From positions 27,918,001-27,982,000 of the forward strand of contig CM075655.1 in NCBI GenBank assembly GCA_037953625.1: a DNA stretch of 64,000 nucleotides. Direction: 5' to 3'. The notes below the pieces were generated by a model. It searched no databases and was not told the origin of the DNA. It saw nothing but the letters and a program-made list of their open reading frames with translations. Below are positions 24,301-36,347 of this stretch, in pieces. The position numbers and the translations under genes were made by a program. Each line of letters begins with the position of its first letter. Position 1 is the first letter of the stretch. The stretch comes from Crotalaria pallida. Its lineage: Eukaryota; Streptophyta; Magnoliopsida; Fabales; Fabaceae.

Positions 24301-24732
24301 ACTAGAGACAGGATTGGGAGATTCATTCACCTCAATTCTGATTTGTGCCCGCTTTGTAATAATCATCAGGAGAGTCGTGATCATTTGTTCTTTAAATGTC
24401 ATTGGAGTAGCATGCTGCTGGACTTGTTAGCTAACTGGATGTGTGTGACTGGCATTCGTTACAATTTTTATCATTGGACAAGATGGCTTAGATATGGCAT
24501 CAGAATCAGGCTAAGGAGAAAACTGTATGGTGCGTGTTATACGGCAGCTCTTTAGCATACGTGGTGTGAAAGAAATCGTCGCGTATTTCAACAGAATTTT
24601 CAAACCCCGGAGCAAATTTTCATTCGTGTCATTAGGGAGTTAGCTTCTAGATTAGCTTGCAAATTTGATAAGTTTAGGGAGTGGAGTAATAAGACTCTTG
24701 TTAATAGGATATTAGATGAATTGAATGGTTAG
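21347..24732 (+). pseudogene. LINE ORF2 (APE endonuclease, reverse transcriptase), broken
   Basis: ATG at 21347 begins MDSILTWNIRGFNN, the usual start of a plant L1 endonuclease. The endonuclease shows SGDFNV near 21770 and SDHSPALI near 22025. The reverse transcriptase contains DKSPRPDGY, the R-Q-G-D-P-V-S-P block and catalytic FADD near 23423-23434. A zf-RVT domain with CPLCNNHQESRDHLFFKC lies near 24347-24400. Damage: TAA at 21869-21871, TAG at 22646-22648, a frameshift in about 24112-24131, and TAG at 24553-24555, then a natural end at 24730-24732. No active protein can be made from this copy. Confidence 0.9.
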
Positions 24733-24867
24733 TATTTTATTCTTTTTTGCTCAGCCTGTTTGATCTCAAGCACCCTTCCTAGAAGGTGGTTTCTAAATCA
24801 TAGAGGTTTTGACTAGTTGTATATTTTGCAAGTTGGTAATAAAAATTTTTTATTTACCAAAAAAAAA
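24733..24867 (+). other. LINE 3' UTR and poly(A) tail
   Basis: About 125 bases of non-coding sequence ending in a run of A. The tail merges with the A's of the target duplication at 24868-24881. Confidence 0.85.
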
Positions 24868-24881
24868 AAATAGTTGCATCT
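24868..24881. repeat. LINE target-site duplication, right copy
   Basis: AAATAGTTGCATCT, matching 10641-10654. Confidence 0.88.
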
Positions 24882-27829
24882 GCTGTACAGCCACAGAAAA
24901 AGTTGCATCAACTCAAGAAGTTCAAGTAAACAATCCAAAACAATTATACACAATTCCTACTTATGCTACAAACTTTAAAAATACCAATATTTCAAATAAA
25001 ATATTACTTTTCACTATTTAAAATTTTTGGACAGCAACTTAAATTTTTCATTTAAATTACTTTAATCAATCAAAAATACTTATTTCTATTTGTTCTACAT
25101 TACATTTGCACATATAAACAATGTATCACTAACATTTTCAAAAATAATTACTTGGGGTCTTAAATAAATAAATTTTTCAGATTTAAAATAACTTTCCAGA
25201 ATAAAAATGAAACTTTTCAAAATTAATCTTTTCCATATAAACATAGAATATATTCCATAAACATACTAAAGCAAGCATCAAGTCAATTAGAAAAATTCAA
25301 TAAATTTAATTTCTTTTCCTCTAAAATTCGACTAGCATATATAAGAATCAGACAAATATTTTTAATTCCTAAAGCATCCATATTATATAATTACATCATT
25401 TTGTATACTAAAAATAAGAGGTTTAATCATTAACAAATATAAAATAGCTCTTATTTTAGAAAAATAATCACTTTTTCCAGCAAATAACATTTACACACAT
25501 ATCAACCACATACTCATACAATTAATCAAAAACACATGTTCTTATAGGTTTATAACAACTACCATTTGTTCCTATTTCTTTTAAACAATCAACTATAATT
25601 TAACTATACATCAAACAATCAAACAAATTATAAAAATAATTTAAAAAAAATAATACCATAGACCTCACGGTCTATTCTTGTTATTTTTTTTTCCAGAAAA
25701 TTATTTTTTTCTTGTTATCCTAATTCATTGTTCTTATTAAACTTAATTCCTAACAAAAGAAAATCAAATACAAACAAACAATAAAACATATAATTCCATA
25801 CACTTCATTTGCATTAAAAATTTCCAGAAAATTATTTTATTTTCAAAATCATTTTTAGTTCCTTTAAATCATTTTCATTTCATTTTCACTTTAAAGAAAA
25901 TACCTATTTGTTTTCATTCTTAACTATAACTCAAATACACATGAAATAACAACAATTATCATACAATATAATTATATATATATATATATATATTATTACA
26001 CGTCCAGAAAAGAAAATAAAATAAAAACCAAAAATAAAAAATAAAAATTCATTTTAATCTTTTATTCATTTCTTTTTCCTTTTTATTTTATTAAACAACA
26101 ATACAATCCATATATCAAAATTACACAAATCAACCATCAATTCCTCATTATGTGCCACGGTTCATACATACATATACCAGAAATTAAAATTTTTCCATTA
26201 TTATTTAATCATTGATTATTATTTCTTAATTCAAAGAAATAAAACAATTAAAAGACAATGAATAAAAACTTATTTGCTCATACAAAATTCTCTACAATTC
26301 TCATGTTCTAAGGATTTAAAATAAACCCAGAAAATAAATAAATCAAACACATCAAAAACATTTAGCCATCTTAAGAATTTAAGAAAAGGGGAGATAAATC
26401 CCTTTAAACACTCTTTTTGTGTCCCTTTTCCCATTCTTAATTCATATGACTTAAGAACAATATCTCTTATTCAAAAATAACTTTAAAATGAAGATAAAAA
26501 TTTAGAACTTGACTATAGAAGAAATTGAGAAGGTTTAAACAAAATTATAAACAAAACAACTTAAAAATAGCTTAAATAAATAAGTGATTTTGGGTTACCT
26601 CTACTCCTTAAGCCTTAAAGAAAACTTCAATCAAAAAAGCAACTCTTCCCTCCTTCCTTAGCTTACTCGTCCCTCTCTCTCTCTTTTTCTCTTAGAATTT
26701 TATTGTTTTCTCTTGCAAAACTATCAAGTGTTTGTGTGTGAAAAATGTGGGAACTAAGGCTATCTATTTATAGGTGTTGAGGATGCATTTCCCCTCCATT
26801 TTTCAGAGCAAAATTCGTCCCCCCTTCATCAAGTCTTAGTCAAAAATTTTCAAACACTACTTGGAACATGAACTATCATTAAATTGGATTTTGTTGATTC
26901 CTAAAGCATTTTAATTCATGGTTTATTCTCACAAACTACAGAACTATTCCTCCCCTCTTTCTACTAATTTTTGGACGGTGAATATATATTAAAATAGGAG
27001 AGAAAATTTTTCATTGGTTCATTGTGGAGGTGCCTACATAATTATCCAATCATATTAACTATCACAATTTGATTTTCTACATACTGTTCAAAAAATTTCG
27101 TAAATATTAAAATAAAAATTTTATTTTTACATATTAAGATACTACATTTTAATACGATCATTTTCATATAAAGTTTGTAATTTTTGGACTTATGGTTTGA
27201 AAGTTATGAATTTTTGAAGTCCTAAGATCATTTCCTTCAAAAATACACTTTCTAAGCTTTCAAAAATAAAAATACGAAAATACACTTAATTTGAATAATA
27301 ATACATTATACAACTTCAGAAATGTATTTTTATTTTCAAAATAAAATATTCTTTAGTCAAAAGGTTATTAAATGCATTAAAACCATACATTGATTCTTAA
27401 AACTCAAAAATTCGTTCACTACTGTAGCAGTGATAAAATTTCAAAAACTCAAAAATAAAAATCAAAGCTTTACATTTTCATAATCTAGATTTCGATACGA
27501 TCGTTTTGACATATCATTTGTAATTTTTCGACGTACGGTTGAAAAGATATGAATTTTTAAAGATAGGGTACTCTAATTCATCAAAATTCATTTCATCTTT
27601 TAAAATCATTTAAATCAAATACTTTACCTTAAAATATTTCATTTAAATAGGCTAGGGAAAATATTGGTACATAATATATATATATGTCACGTACAAATAT
27701 ATATATATATATAGGTATATATATTTATTCATATATATATATATTAAATCCAGACATCAAGATCAAGCATAATTTCCTAATTTCAATTATAAAGTCACAA
27801 ATAATTTGGGTAAAATTGTGGGTCTCACA
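24882..27829 (-). mobile_element. Tekay-1 5' LTR, right segment
   Basis: Continuation of the LTR begun at 7829, ending TCTCACA at 27829. From about 25990 it pairs with the truncated 3' LTR at 1148-2993. It carries the TATA box (26761-26772), a donor-like GAG|GTAACC at 26598-26597 and AT-rich filler. The bases after 27829 (GGAGC) are target DNA; the partner TSD cannot be checked because the left LTR is truncated. Confidence 0.9.
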
Positions 27830-28061
27830 GGAGCTTACTTTGGATTTGAATTCTGGTAAGCTCTTGCATCCAATTCGTCTCAAACTTGTTCTAAATCCTA
27901 GTCTATGTTGTAGAGAATGAATTCTAACCAAAACCCCTAATTCTCTTACCTTGTATTGATTTTGGACCTCCACTCAAATTGTCCTGCATGTGATGCTTGA
28001 AGTCGTTTTTGGTGTTGTGGAGTTTTTCCTTGCAATCTCTCTGTTGATTCACGTCAGTGAG

Positions 28062-29411
28062 GTAAGGGGGAAGCTTTCTATTCACTAGATAGAGTTTAAA
28101 TTGCATGAAATTGGTTAGAGAGCCACCAAGAGGCTCTAAGGGCTTAGATTGAATAGGGAGTTTGGTTTGGAGACCAACTTGTTCTCTAAGGTTGTTTTGA
28201 GCAAGTCCCATATGATGCATGCAAGCTGTTTTGAGCTTAAATTCACAAGTTTATTGAGTGTATTGCAATTTAGTATGTTGAGTTGTGAATTTTCATGTTT
28301 TATGCATAATCTTGTGATTCTCTGTCAAATCTGTAATTTGATGTGTTCCAAGTGTTTAAACATGTTCAATATATGATATATGAACTCTGTTGATCATTGG
28401 ATTGGAATAGAAATGGTTAGAATTGAAAATGGTATGTTAAAACCAAGTTTCCAGTCTGTTATGTATAAAAAGACTCGAGTAATCGGCTTGGCACTCGAGT
28501 ATTTTGCAATAAAACAGTGTGTCTTTCTGATATAACACTCGAGTACCAGGTCCAGAACTCGAGTATCAACTGATGCAATAAAAGTACTTTCTGATGAATC
28601 ACTTGAGTAATGTATGAATCACTCGAGTCATCTGGAAAGACTGAAGAACCACTCGAGTATTCTGAAGAACACTCGAGTAGTTTTGCCCAGAATATTAAAA
28701 ATACCATTTTTAATTCTAGATCATTTTGTTAATACTTAAATGACGATAATCCAAGTGATCTAAGACTTAAAAGAAATTGATTGAGGATATGGTGATTTCC
28801 TTTGGATAACGATGCATTGCTCGGGTGGCACGTAATGTGTTATTATAACGAAATCCACCAATCAATTCCTTTAAAATTTAAGATAATGCATTCATTCTGG
28901 AGTTCGGATGTTAGATCGTTATTCATGTTTTTGTAACATGAGGAGGGCCTCTGGGAGTGCCAACTGACGGCTCGCTTGATGACACGTTATGGTTGACGAC
29001 GTGGTCAGCACTGTGAGATGCTGATGATTTGGTTATACCGTTTGGATGACAGGACGTTGCTCGGGTGGCACGATTTCCAAGCTTGTCGTGTACATTCTTG
29101 GTGAATGTACGAATGTTGTACACCTAGGAGTACAATGCACTGTTGAGTGCTGGATGAAGTAAAGGATGGACGTCAGAGAGTGACATAGAATGATGGAGTT
29201 AGGCTTGAGAGTTAGATTCATACATCATGCCACTCATTTAACCTAAAAGTTGATAAATGAAATAAGTATGAGCATATTACTTGCATCCAATAATTTCTAA
29301 ATGCTAAATGTGGTTGTTGATTCTTGCTGCATGATTACATACACTTATTGTACATATATTTATGCTCTATTGATTATGTGTATAGAATTGCTTACCCCTA
29401 TGCCCTTGTAG
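28062..29411 (+). other. Predicted intron of LTR delta
   Basis: Donor GTAAGGGGGAAG at 28062, acceptor TGCCCTTGTAG ending 29411; 1350 bp, AT-rich with a T-rich 3' side. It contains the ACTCGAGT cluster and two copies of TTGCTCGGGTGGCACG (near 28816-28831 and 29053-29068). Confidence 0.5.
28473..28678. promoter_or_regulatory. Cluster of seven ACTCGAGT palindromes
   Basis: Exact copies begin at 28473, 28493, 28537, 28557, 28621, 28651 and 28671, with one degenerate ACTTGAGT at 28601. The 8-bp perfect palindrome stands in otherwise non-repetitive spacers of variable length, which looks like an array of binding sites rather than a satellite. Confidence 0.7.
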
Positions 29412-29414
29412 GTG

Positions 29415-29885
29415 ATGTCACGTTACATCGCTTGCATCGAGATCCGACCACTTCCTAGTGGCATATGGATCTACGAGGACCACCGCGCAGTGTTCGAGGG
29501 AGAGGTAGAGGTTACCTTCTACCACCCGAACCCGCTGATCCGGTTTCGTCCTCGTAGGTTTAGGACTCCCATCATATACACTATGCATGTACCACCCTTT
29601 TACACATATCATGGACCACCTCCCACACGACCAGCTCGCTCATATCACAGTTTTCGTTTTCGACCTACCCGCTCACACCCTTTTACTTCAAGAGTCGTCC
29701 GCGAAGAGACTCCCCTATCTGATCCGAGGAGCCCTGTTAGGGTCTCACCATCTCCTGACCTTGTACCCAGTGGTAGGGTACCCACTCCATCGGATGAGAT
29801 CGAGGAGGATCCTGTGGAGAACGAGAGCGGAGGCGAGCCAGTCGTTCACTCTACAAGGAGTCAGTGGAGGGACGATGATCCCTAG
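29415..29885 (+). CDS. LTR-encoded small protein with PLxxGxW motif (P2)
   Basis: 156 codons from an ATG three bases after the predicted acceptor to TAG. The N-terminus has RPLPSGIW followed eight residues later by FEG, the same spacing as P1 and P3. The middle (residues about 45-110) is basic and Pro/Arg/Phe/Tyr-rich; the C-terminus (about 125-156) is acidic with EIEEDPVENE. Codons remain open through a long GC-richer stretch in an AT-rich LTR, which supports coding. No known domain recognised. It is the longest of the set and may be a nucleic-acid-binding or structural accessory, but this is a guess. Confidence 0.62.
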   Translation: MSRYIACIEIRPLPSGIWIYEDHRAVFEGEVEVTFYHPNPLIRFRPRRFRTPIIYTMHVPPFYTYHGPPPTRPARSYHSFRFRPTRSHPFTSRVVREETPLSDPRSPVRVSPSPDLVPSGRVPTPSDEIEEDPVENESGGEPVVHSTRSQWRDDDP

Positions 29886-30004
29886 GTACGTGTATATGGT
29901 AGATGATGAGGATCATGGGATCCGATGTGGTGGATGCTGTGGATGAGTTGCTGCTGCTGCTGTGATGTTTGGATGATGACTACTACTTCTGCTACCTCGA
30001 GACT

Positions 30005-30029
30005 TCTACTACTACTACTACTACTACTG
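30005..30029. repeat. (CTA)n microsatellite
   Basis: Short tandem CTA run downstream of the delta ORF; no further role seen. Confidence 0.85.
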
Positions 30030-30614
30030 TTGTTACCAGATCTATGTGACCTACTCTAGAGTTTCATATTTTTGAGATGTATATATTGTAGATATGCTCT
30101 TGAGAGCTCTAGGGTTATGGTTTTACTTTAACATAGATCTTTTATGGACTTGTGTTGGTTCTTGGAGACACAACTTGGGACTATGTATTTCATGACTTAC
30201 TATATATATATATATAAATATATATTATGTTATATTGTAACTGTGCATAGTCCTACTATTTCCGCTTACTCTGATATGGATTAATCAAAGGATTCGGCTA
30301 CGTTATTTGAAAATGGTATCAGTTCCGCGAAAGAAAAGAATGGATGGCATCGCTTAATTTTACTATGTAAATACGCTTTCAAAGTACCGATGCTATCTGG
30401 ATTCTGAAAATATTTTCTTGTCTTAGAAAATGCCGAATTCAATACAAGGTTTAAAATGATATAAATTATATTGTCCAAGAATTCCAGGTTTTGGTTTGCG
30501 CACCCGCCCGATAGAAAATGAAAAGAAAATCTTGTTTTCCACATTTTCTAAATACTAACAAGTCCATAACTAAGACGAGTAATGGTATATTTGGAATATA
30601 TCGAGGGCGTCACA

Positions 30615-32689
30615 CAAAACATCATGTATTAGACCCAAATCACTCCCCCAAACTTAGTATTTTGCATGTCCCAGGCAAAAGTAAAATAAAAATTCTAAAA
30701 CACAAAACCAATTTTCTAAGTTAATATGCAAATACCTAATCTAAGACTTCAGACTCATGACTCGGACACTTTTATTCACAAGCATTAACTTCATCAAAAA
30801 CTGGCTAGAAAAACAAACTCCAAAAGAACCAAAACTAGTGAACACTCTCAGCCTCACTGTGTGTATCTCTCATGTGTATCAAGGGTTATAACAATTCACT
30901 CAAGTTCATACAATGACAATGTGTTACCATATGCTTGACCATAGACCCAAATCTCCACTGAAATTATTGAATACATGTAAAAATCAAAAGGTCTTAATTT
31001 TGGTTGTAACGTGGCCATGGCTAAAGATGAAAGGTGGGATAAAAGAAAGATAGGATAAAACTAAGGGCTAAAAATATGTAATCAAACAAATTTCCCTCTA
31101 AAAATTATGAATGAGCAATGAATACAAAAGAGGACTCACACTCAACTCACAATCAATTTCATACTTCTTTTCTTTTTCACTATTCTTCCTTCTATTCTCT
31201 TCCTTTCACATTTATTTCTTTTTCAATTTTTTTCTTTACTTGGAAGAGAAATAGAACTCATAACACTTGTCACCAATCACTTTCACGTTTTCTTATTCAT
31301 TCCTCTCAATTGCTCATTCAAAATTTCCAAGGTACTCACAAAAATATTTCAATAGATGCAGGGTACCAAAGAAAAATCATAATATCTCATAAGGCTCAAA
31401 ATGGGAAACTAAGGGACATTATCAATGCAAATCAGTTGAAAGCCACAAAAACACATCCTATGTGCCTTAATCATCTTAATGCATGCAAACAATTATCAAT
31501 CTCAAAATGGTCACCGGTCAAGTTCTAGAACACAAAATCAAAGTGAACACACTCATGAAAGAAATAGGGGTCTCAAATCAAAATAATTCAATAAATCATA
31601 CCCCTCAGTGTTTAGGCTCAAATAACTCACAGGGCTAACGGTCAGTTCATTAATAACTTGTTCCAAAACAGTTTATCAAAATAACCAGTTCTCAACAAAA
31701 CTACAACTCAATCCAATCAGTGTTATACAATCAATGAGTCATCATCCTAAATCAAGTATTTACATATATAATCAGAAAAAAATAGTCCTAAGCCTAGAAT
31801 AATCATCTACTTCTACCCAAGACACAAACCAACACCAAATATGGGAGAACAATTCAAGTCTGAAAAATTTAATTTTTATTCTGTCCACTCCCCCAAACTT
31901 AGAGGTTGGCTTGTCCTCAAGCAAACTAATCTAACCTATAATTACAAAATAAAAATTAAAAACAAAAGCAAGGAGTTAGAGACTTCCCTTTGTAGCACAA
32001 CATTCTCTCTTGTTGCACCATGGAGGAGACTCCCCCAAACTTATTCACCTGTGTCACATGAACAACTAAAAATAGTGCTAGAAGCACCTCATTAGCATCT
32101 CCACTTTCAGGCCTAAACCCTAACAATATCCCTTCTCAGATCACCATTCGTACATTCCTTCTTGGTTCATCTACTTAGAATCACTACTTCTATCCTTCTT
32201 AAACAATAGATTGGGTAGGATCTAATTCCCACTAATTGGCCTATAAAATAGATTGGTTTTGCCATTAGGCTCCTTCTAATCCTCGGAATTTCCATCACTT
32301 ATCACCATCGACTGGCCTTTCCATATGCCTCAAGGAAATGGGATCTAAGGTCTTATCCCAAAATCATTAACTTAGAGACAACTCCACCTTATTCCGGCTC
32401 TTTCACGGTCACTCCTACAAGGTTTCTCGCTTCCCAAAATGGACCTAAAATGGACTGGCAGAGCTATGTTTGGTGACGTGGATCAGAAAATATGACTTCG
32501 GTTTCAACAAAATTACAGTTTTGTCAAAGCAATTCATCAAAATACGGTTATCGTCTAATAACATGTTATTTTGCAAAAGACAATTGTCACAAATCACAAA
32601 GAAAAGAGGGTTCATCAAAATCAAGTGGTTCGAGTCTGATAGGCAAAGAATATAACAATTGGATAATCAAGGTGAGAATCAACGTAAGG
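30615..32689 (-). mobile_element. Non-coding retroelement debris with three PPT-like tracts
   Basis: No credible ORF. The text ACTCCCCCAAACTTA recurs at 30642-30656, 31887-31901 and 32029-32043. On the minus strand it is a purine tract TAAGTTTGGGGGAGT, resembling the 3' polypurine tracts of non-chromoviral (Athila/Tat-type) gypsy elements. The rest is AT-rich. I infer an internal 3' fragment of such an element, minus strand, with weak support. Confidence 0.35.
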
Positions 32690-33229
32690 TGTAACACCCC
32701 AATTTGGATATAGAATTTTTCATAAAAATTTGCGCCATTTTTTTTATATAACCTTTCTAAAACATTTCCTTTTAATTTATTATGAAAAGATTAACTTTCA
32801 CCAATATACATTACTTAGCTTTGTTTACAAAATATCTGAGATGTTATTCTATTCCAAACTGAGACATTACCATTACACATTCCAAAACTCCTTTCCTTAA
32901 AATATTATTTCCTCTAAGGATTAATTGCGGAAAACATTTGATTACCTTTTAAAAATTCGACAAAAGACTTCAATTGAGAAGAAAAAGAATTTATTCTTAT
33001 AATCGAGTAATTACATCAATTCAATTGTTTCACAAAAAGGTCACGGCCCCTAAGGTCATGACATTTGATACAATAAAATACTGAATAAAAGTTCTATGCT
33101 AATACTATAGATTACATCAGTCCTATCAGAGCAGACAGACTCAATCTAACTATTGAGGCCTAAGACAAACATAAAACTTCTTTTTGTCGCCGCTCTCCAT
33201 TACTGATGTCGCATCTGGGTCGAACTCCC

Positions 33230-33362
33230 ACCGACGATCAGCTCCGGATCAAAGTCTCAAACACATGTCATCCAATCAGCTTCACTTTAAAATAATCCCA
33301 TTGCACTATCCACTATTTGAAACTTCCACACGACAATGACTTGATCTGTCATTTGTGGACAT
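33230..33362 (-). pseudogene. Degraded relative of the LTR small ORF in LTR beta (P4)
   Basis: At the position equivalent to P1 and P3, the minus strand has ATG (33362-33360), then VEVSNSG, a stop, and WIVQWD in a disrupted frame. The order V-E-V..G.W..W resembles the P1-P3 core. Stops and frame changes follow. The call rests on position plus weak similarity. Confidence 0.35.
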
Positions 33363-34896
33363 CATTCCCAATGTCCACAGAAAAAGGGAAAGCAGAGAGA
33401 GTAAGCAATCCGAACGAATTAATCGTCGACGGCATGGACTTACTCTAAGGGATCACATTAAGATTCACACACATACATATACAATCATCTAAGCAAATAG
33501 TGGCCATTCTCAAAAGTCCTCATGATCATAAGTATCACCATCATCATTTCATAGCATCTCCTCATAATGTCATGTCATATCATCAATAATAATTTTCACT
33601 TGCTTCATAAGGGATTTTCAATAAAAATATTAATAATCTTCTTTAATTTTCTTCTTTCAACTCAAACATATCCGTCAATGATTTAGGGAGAGAAATCATC
33701 GAGGCAGGGGAAAAAGTCAGCACACACGATACATCTCCTCCTCAATATCCAACCACGACCTAGTTCGGAAAGCAGATGGGACGCACAGGAATCCTAACCA
33801 CGCAGGCATCGATAGTCAAAGGGTACGCACCAGCTGAAACCACTACAGAGGGCCAGCAAAAAAATAGTAAATGGACCATGCTCAGTGAGTCAGTAAATAA
33901 AAACAATGCCCTCTAGCCTTGATTCGGATTCCCTCTCACCATCTCTGATTTGCTCAAGGGGGCCGTGTAACACCCACTGGAATTATTCCCGAAATAATAA
34001 TAATAATAATATATATAATTATGGTTATTTATTTTATGTTTGAATTTTATAAAGTTTACTAATTTAGAACTATTTAATATTAAGGAATACAATATTAGAA
34101 AAAGAGAAATGAATTAAAAATAACTTTTTGGCCTTTTAGCCAAAAAGACTCGAGTATAATCTGGACTACTCGAGTCTTCTGTGGTGTTGTCGACCAGCTT
34201 GAGCTGGTGCGCCAAAAAGACTCAAGTCTTGGGCAAAAGACTCGAGTAGTTCGAGCAGTGTAGCTGAAAGTATAAGTCGGTTTCAATTTAAAGTTCGCAC
34301 CAAAACGCGTTTTCTCTTGGTTCCAAGCCCAGAGCTGGACTTTACTTCGAAGCAGGGTAATCTTATGATATAAATAGGTGATTGGGGAAGCCACAAACTC
34401 ATTCAAATCTTCCAAACCCGAATTTCTATTCTCATTTCCTCTGTTTTCTGGTGCATACTTCCCAGATTCGATTCTCCCTCCTCGCTCAACCAAATTCAGT
34501 AAAACCAAAACACTATTCGAGTTCTAATTCCCCTTTCGAATTCGAACTGAGAACCACACAAATTGACTTCCTGGAGATCAAATTACAAGCCTTAAAAGTT
34601 AGGTGTTCGAAAGCTGAAAAATAGAGTGCAAAACAACATCATCTAGCTCTCTTTCTTGAATTGGTTTGGTAAGTACACTAAACCATTTCATTCCAAACTT
34701 ATTCCTAATTACAGTCAGCACTTCCTAGTTGCTAAACAAATCGTTTTCTTTTATTTTTATAACCTGTGTTTGAAGAACCAAGCAGCCAAAGTACCCGTGT
34801 CGCCTCTGTTTCCATGTTCTAAGTTGAACTCTTCAAAACTCAAAATTGTTGCAGCATCTTTCTTCCCCAACCAATCGTTTCTTTAGCTTCTCTAAG

Positions 34897-36347
34897 GTAA
34901 GGGGGAAGTCACCTAATTGCTAGAATGGTATTTAACAAGCTAAATTCATAGGAACCAATTAAGGTTCATGGGCAATATAGTTTGAAATAGGAATCTAACT
35001 TGGAGGTCAGGAACTTAATGATGCTCACTGGATTGATTTACGAACTTAAAATCAAGTAAAAATGAAATTCATGTGTTAAAATGGACATTTTCTATGTTTT
35101 ATGCAATTCTGTGATTTGATTATGATTTCTGTTAATTTGATGTTAATGGATATATGCAACATGTTTATTTTATGTGGAATAACTTCTGTTTTGTGCAAGA
35201 ATTGAAGTACAAGTGTAAGAATCACGAAATGATGCTTAAAATGCAGAAAACTGGTGTTGTTGCAGTAAAAAGACTTGAGTATTTAGAGAAAGACTCGAGT
35301 ATTCTGGAAAAGTGATGAACGACTCGAGTATTTCTTCAAGTACTCGAGTATTTTTGCATGAACCACTCGAGTAGTTCATGAACTACTCGAGTATATTGAG
35401 AAAATTTTATAAAACTCAGATTTTCTCTAATTTTCAGAATTTAACTCGTTTAATATTATAATTTGACATAACTTCATCCTGTTTGGTTGATAACTATCCT
35501 GGAGGTGTCCTACTGGAATTTTATTCAGTGGTTGATAATTTCCCTATAGGAGTCCCAACAGAAGTGCGTACACCCATTTGGTCGATATTTATCATATAGA
35601 TGTCCCAGTGAAAGTTTTTATTCACTTGGTTGATATTTTCCTATAAGAGTCCCAATGGGGGCGTTGCAATAACCATCAATAGGAGGCTATGCCCCAATGG
35701 ACTATAAATGAAATGATTAAATACTATTTCTAAAACCATCACAAAGTGGCTAGGCCGCTGATGGACTTTTCCTAGAACTGTTAAATGAAAATAATTAATC
35801 CCATCACAAAGTGGCTATGCCACTGATGGCCTTTTTCTGAAAGCATCAGCACCAGCTAAAAGGAAAGTTAAAGATGAGATTAATGGATGGAAAGATGAAA
35901 TGATGGATTATGTCCTGAGTTGATATCAATAATGATAATTAATTGATAAGAAGGATTGGTAATAGATTATGTTTGATTCATGCGTTGATTGCTCCAGTTT
36001 GCAAGGGTTTTTCCTTGTTATATTAGTTACGCTGGGCGGAGGAAGCCTGTAAGTCGTGAGTGCAGGGCTAGGCCCGTAAGTCCTATAACGCTGGGAGATG
36101 GGAACCCGTAAGTCGTGACTGCAGGGCTAAGCCCGTAAGTCCTATGCAGAGCGAAGCTCGTAAGTCATGAGCGCAGAGCGGAGGAAGCTCGTAAGATAAA
36201 TTGCTTGAATAAAAAGGGTTTGACATACGTATGTTCATGACAGAAATTGTTATTACCTGAATACTTGTGTTTGCTGTCTTAGCCACTATTATTTATTATT
36301 TGTTTTAATGTGATTAGCTATGACTTACTCCCTTGTTGCCCTTGTAG
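34897..36347 (+). other. Predicted intron of the solo LTR, with three repeat arrays
   Basis: 1451 bp between GTAAGGGGGAAG and TTGCCCTTGTAG. Inside: GGTTGATA...GTCCCA repeats (about 35481-35660), CCATCA...TGATGG hairpins (35665-35830) and short stem units each followed by GTAAGTC or GTAAGA (36030-36193). Exon 2 after the acceptor has no long ORF, unlike delta. Confidence 0.5.
35481..36193. repeat. Hairpin-forming tandem repeats in LTR intron
   Basis: Examples: CCATCACAAAGTGGCTATGCCACTGATGG-type units, in which AGTGGC-TAT-GCCACT nests inside CATCA/TGATG; and small stems GGGCTAAGCCC, GGGCTAGGCCC and GAGCGAAGCTC, each before CGTAAGTC/T. Unit sequences differ but the pairing logic persists. Confidence 0.65.

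Larger units (their letters stand above)
19829..24867 (+). mobile_element. Near full-length L1-type LINE, defective
   Basis: Body of a non-LTR retrotransposon inserted into the Tekay-1 LTR. It has ORF1 (DUF4283-like plus zinc knuckle), ORF2 (endonuclease, reverse transcriptase, zf-RVT), a 3' UTR and a poly(A) of about 12. The 14-bp TSD (10641-10654 and 24868-24881) is typical of target-primed reverse transcription. ORF2 holds several nonsense codons and a frameshift. Confidence 0.93.
27830..30614 (+). mobile_element. LTR delta, 5'-truncated, plus strand
   Basis: Target sequence of Tekay-1. It has a donor GAG|GTAAGGGGG at 28062, an ACTCGAGT cluster (28473-28678), an acceptor CCCTTGTAG|GTG at 29411, an ORF (29415-29885), and a right end GGGCGTCACA at 30614. 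The sequence plan parallels the solo LTR at 33966-36626 (same donor text, same palindrome), so I call it an LTR of a related family. Its promoter end is missing at the Tekay-1 junction. Confidence 0.65.

Noticed and set aside
31118..31528. 136-codon plus-strand ORF in the debris region
   Set aside because: Low-complexity Phe/Ser/His composition typical of AT/CT-rich non-coding DNA; no domain or context support.
34095..34508. 137-codon minus-strand ORF in the solo LTR
   Set aside because: It is antisense to the TATA-driven direction, lies over the palindrome cluster, and has no motif or acceptor.
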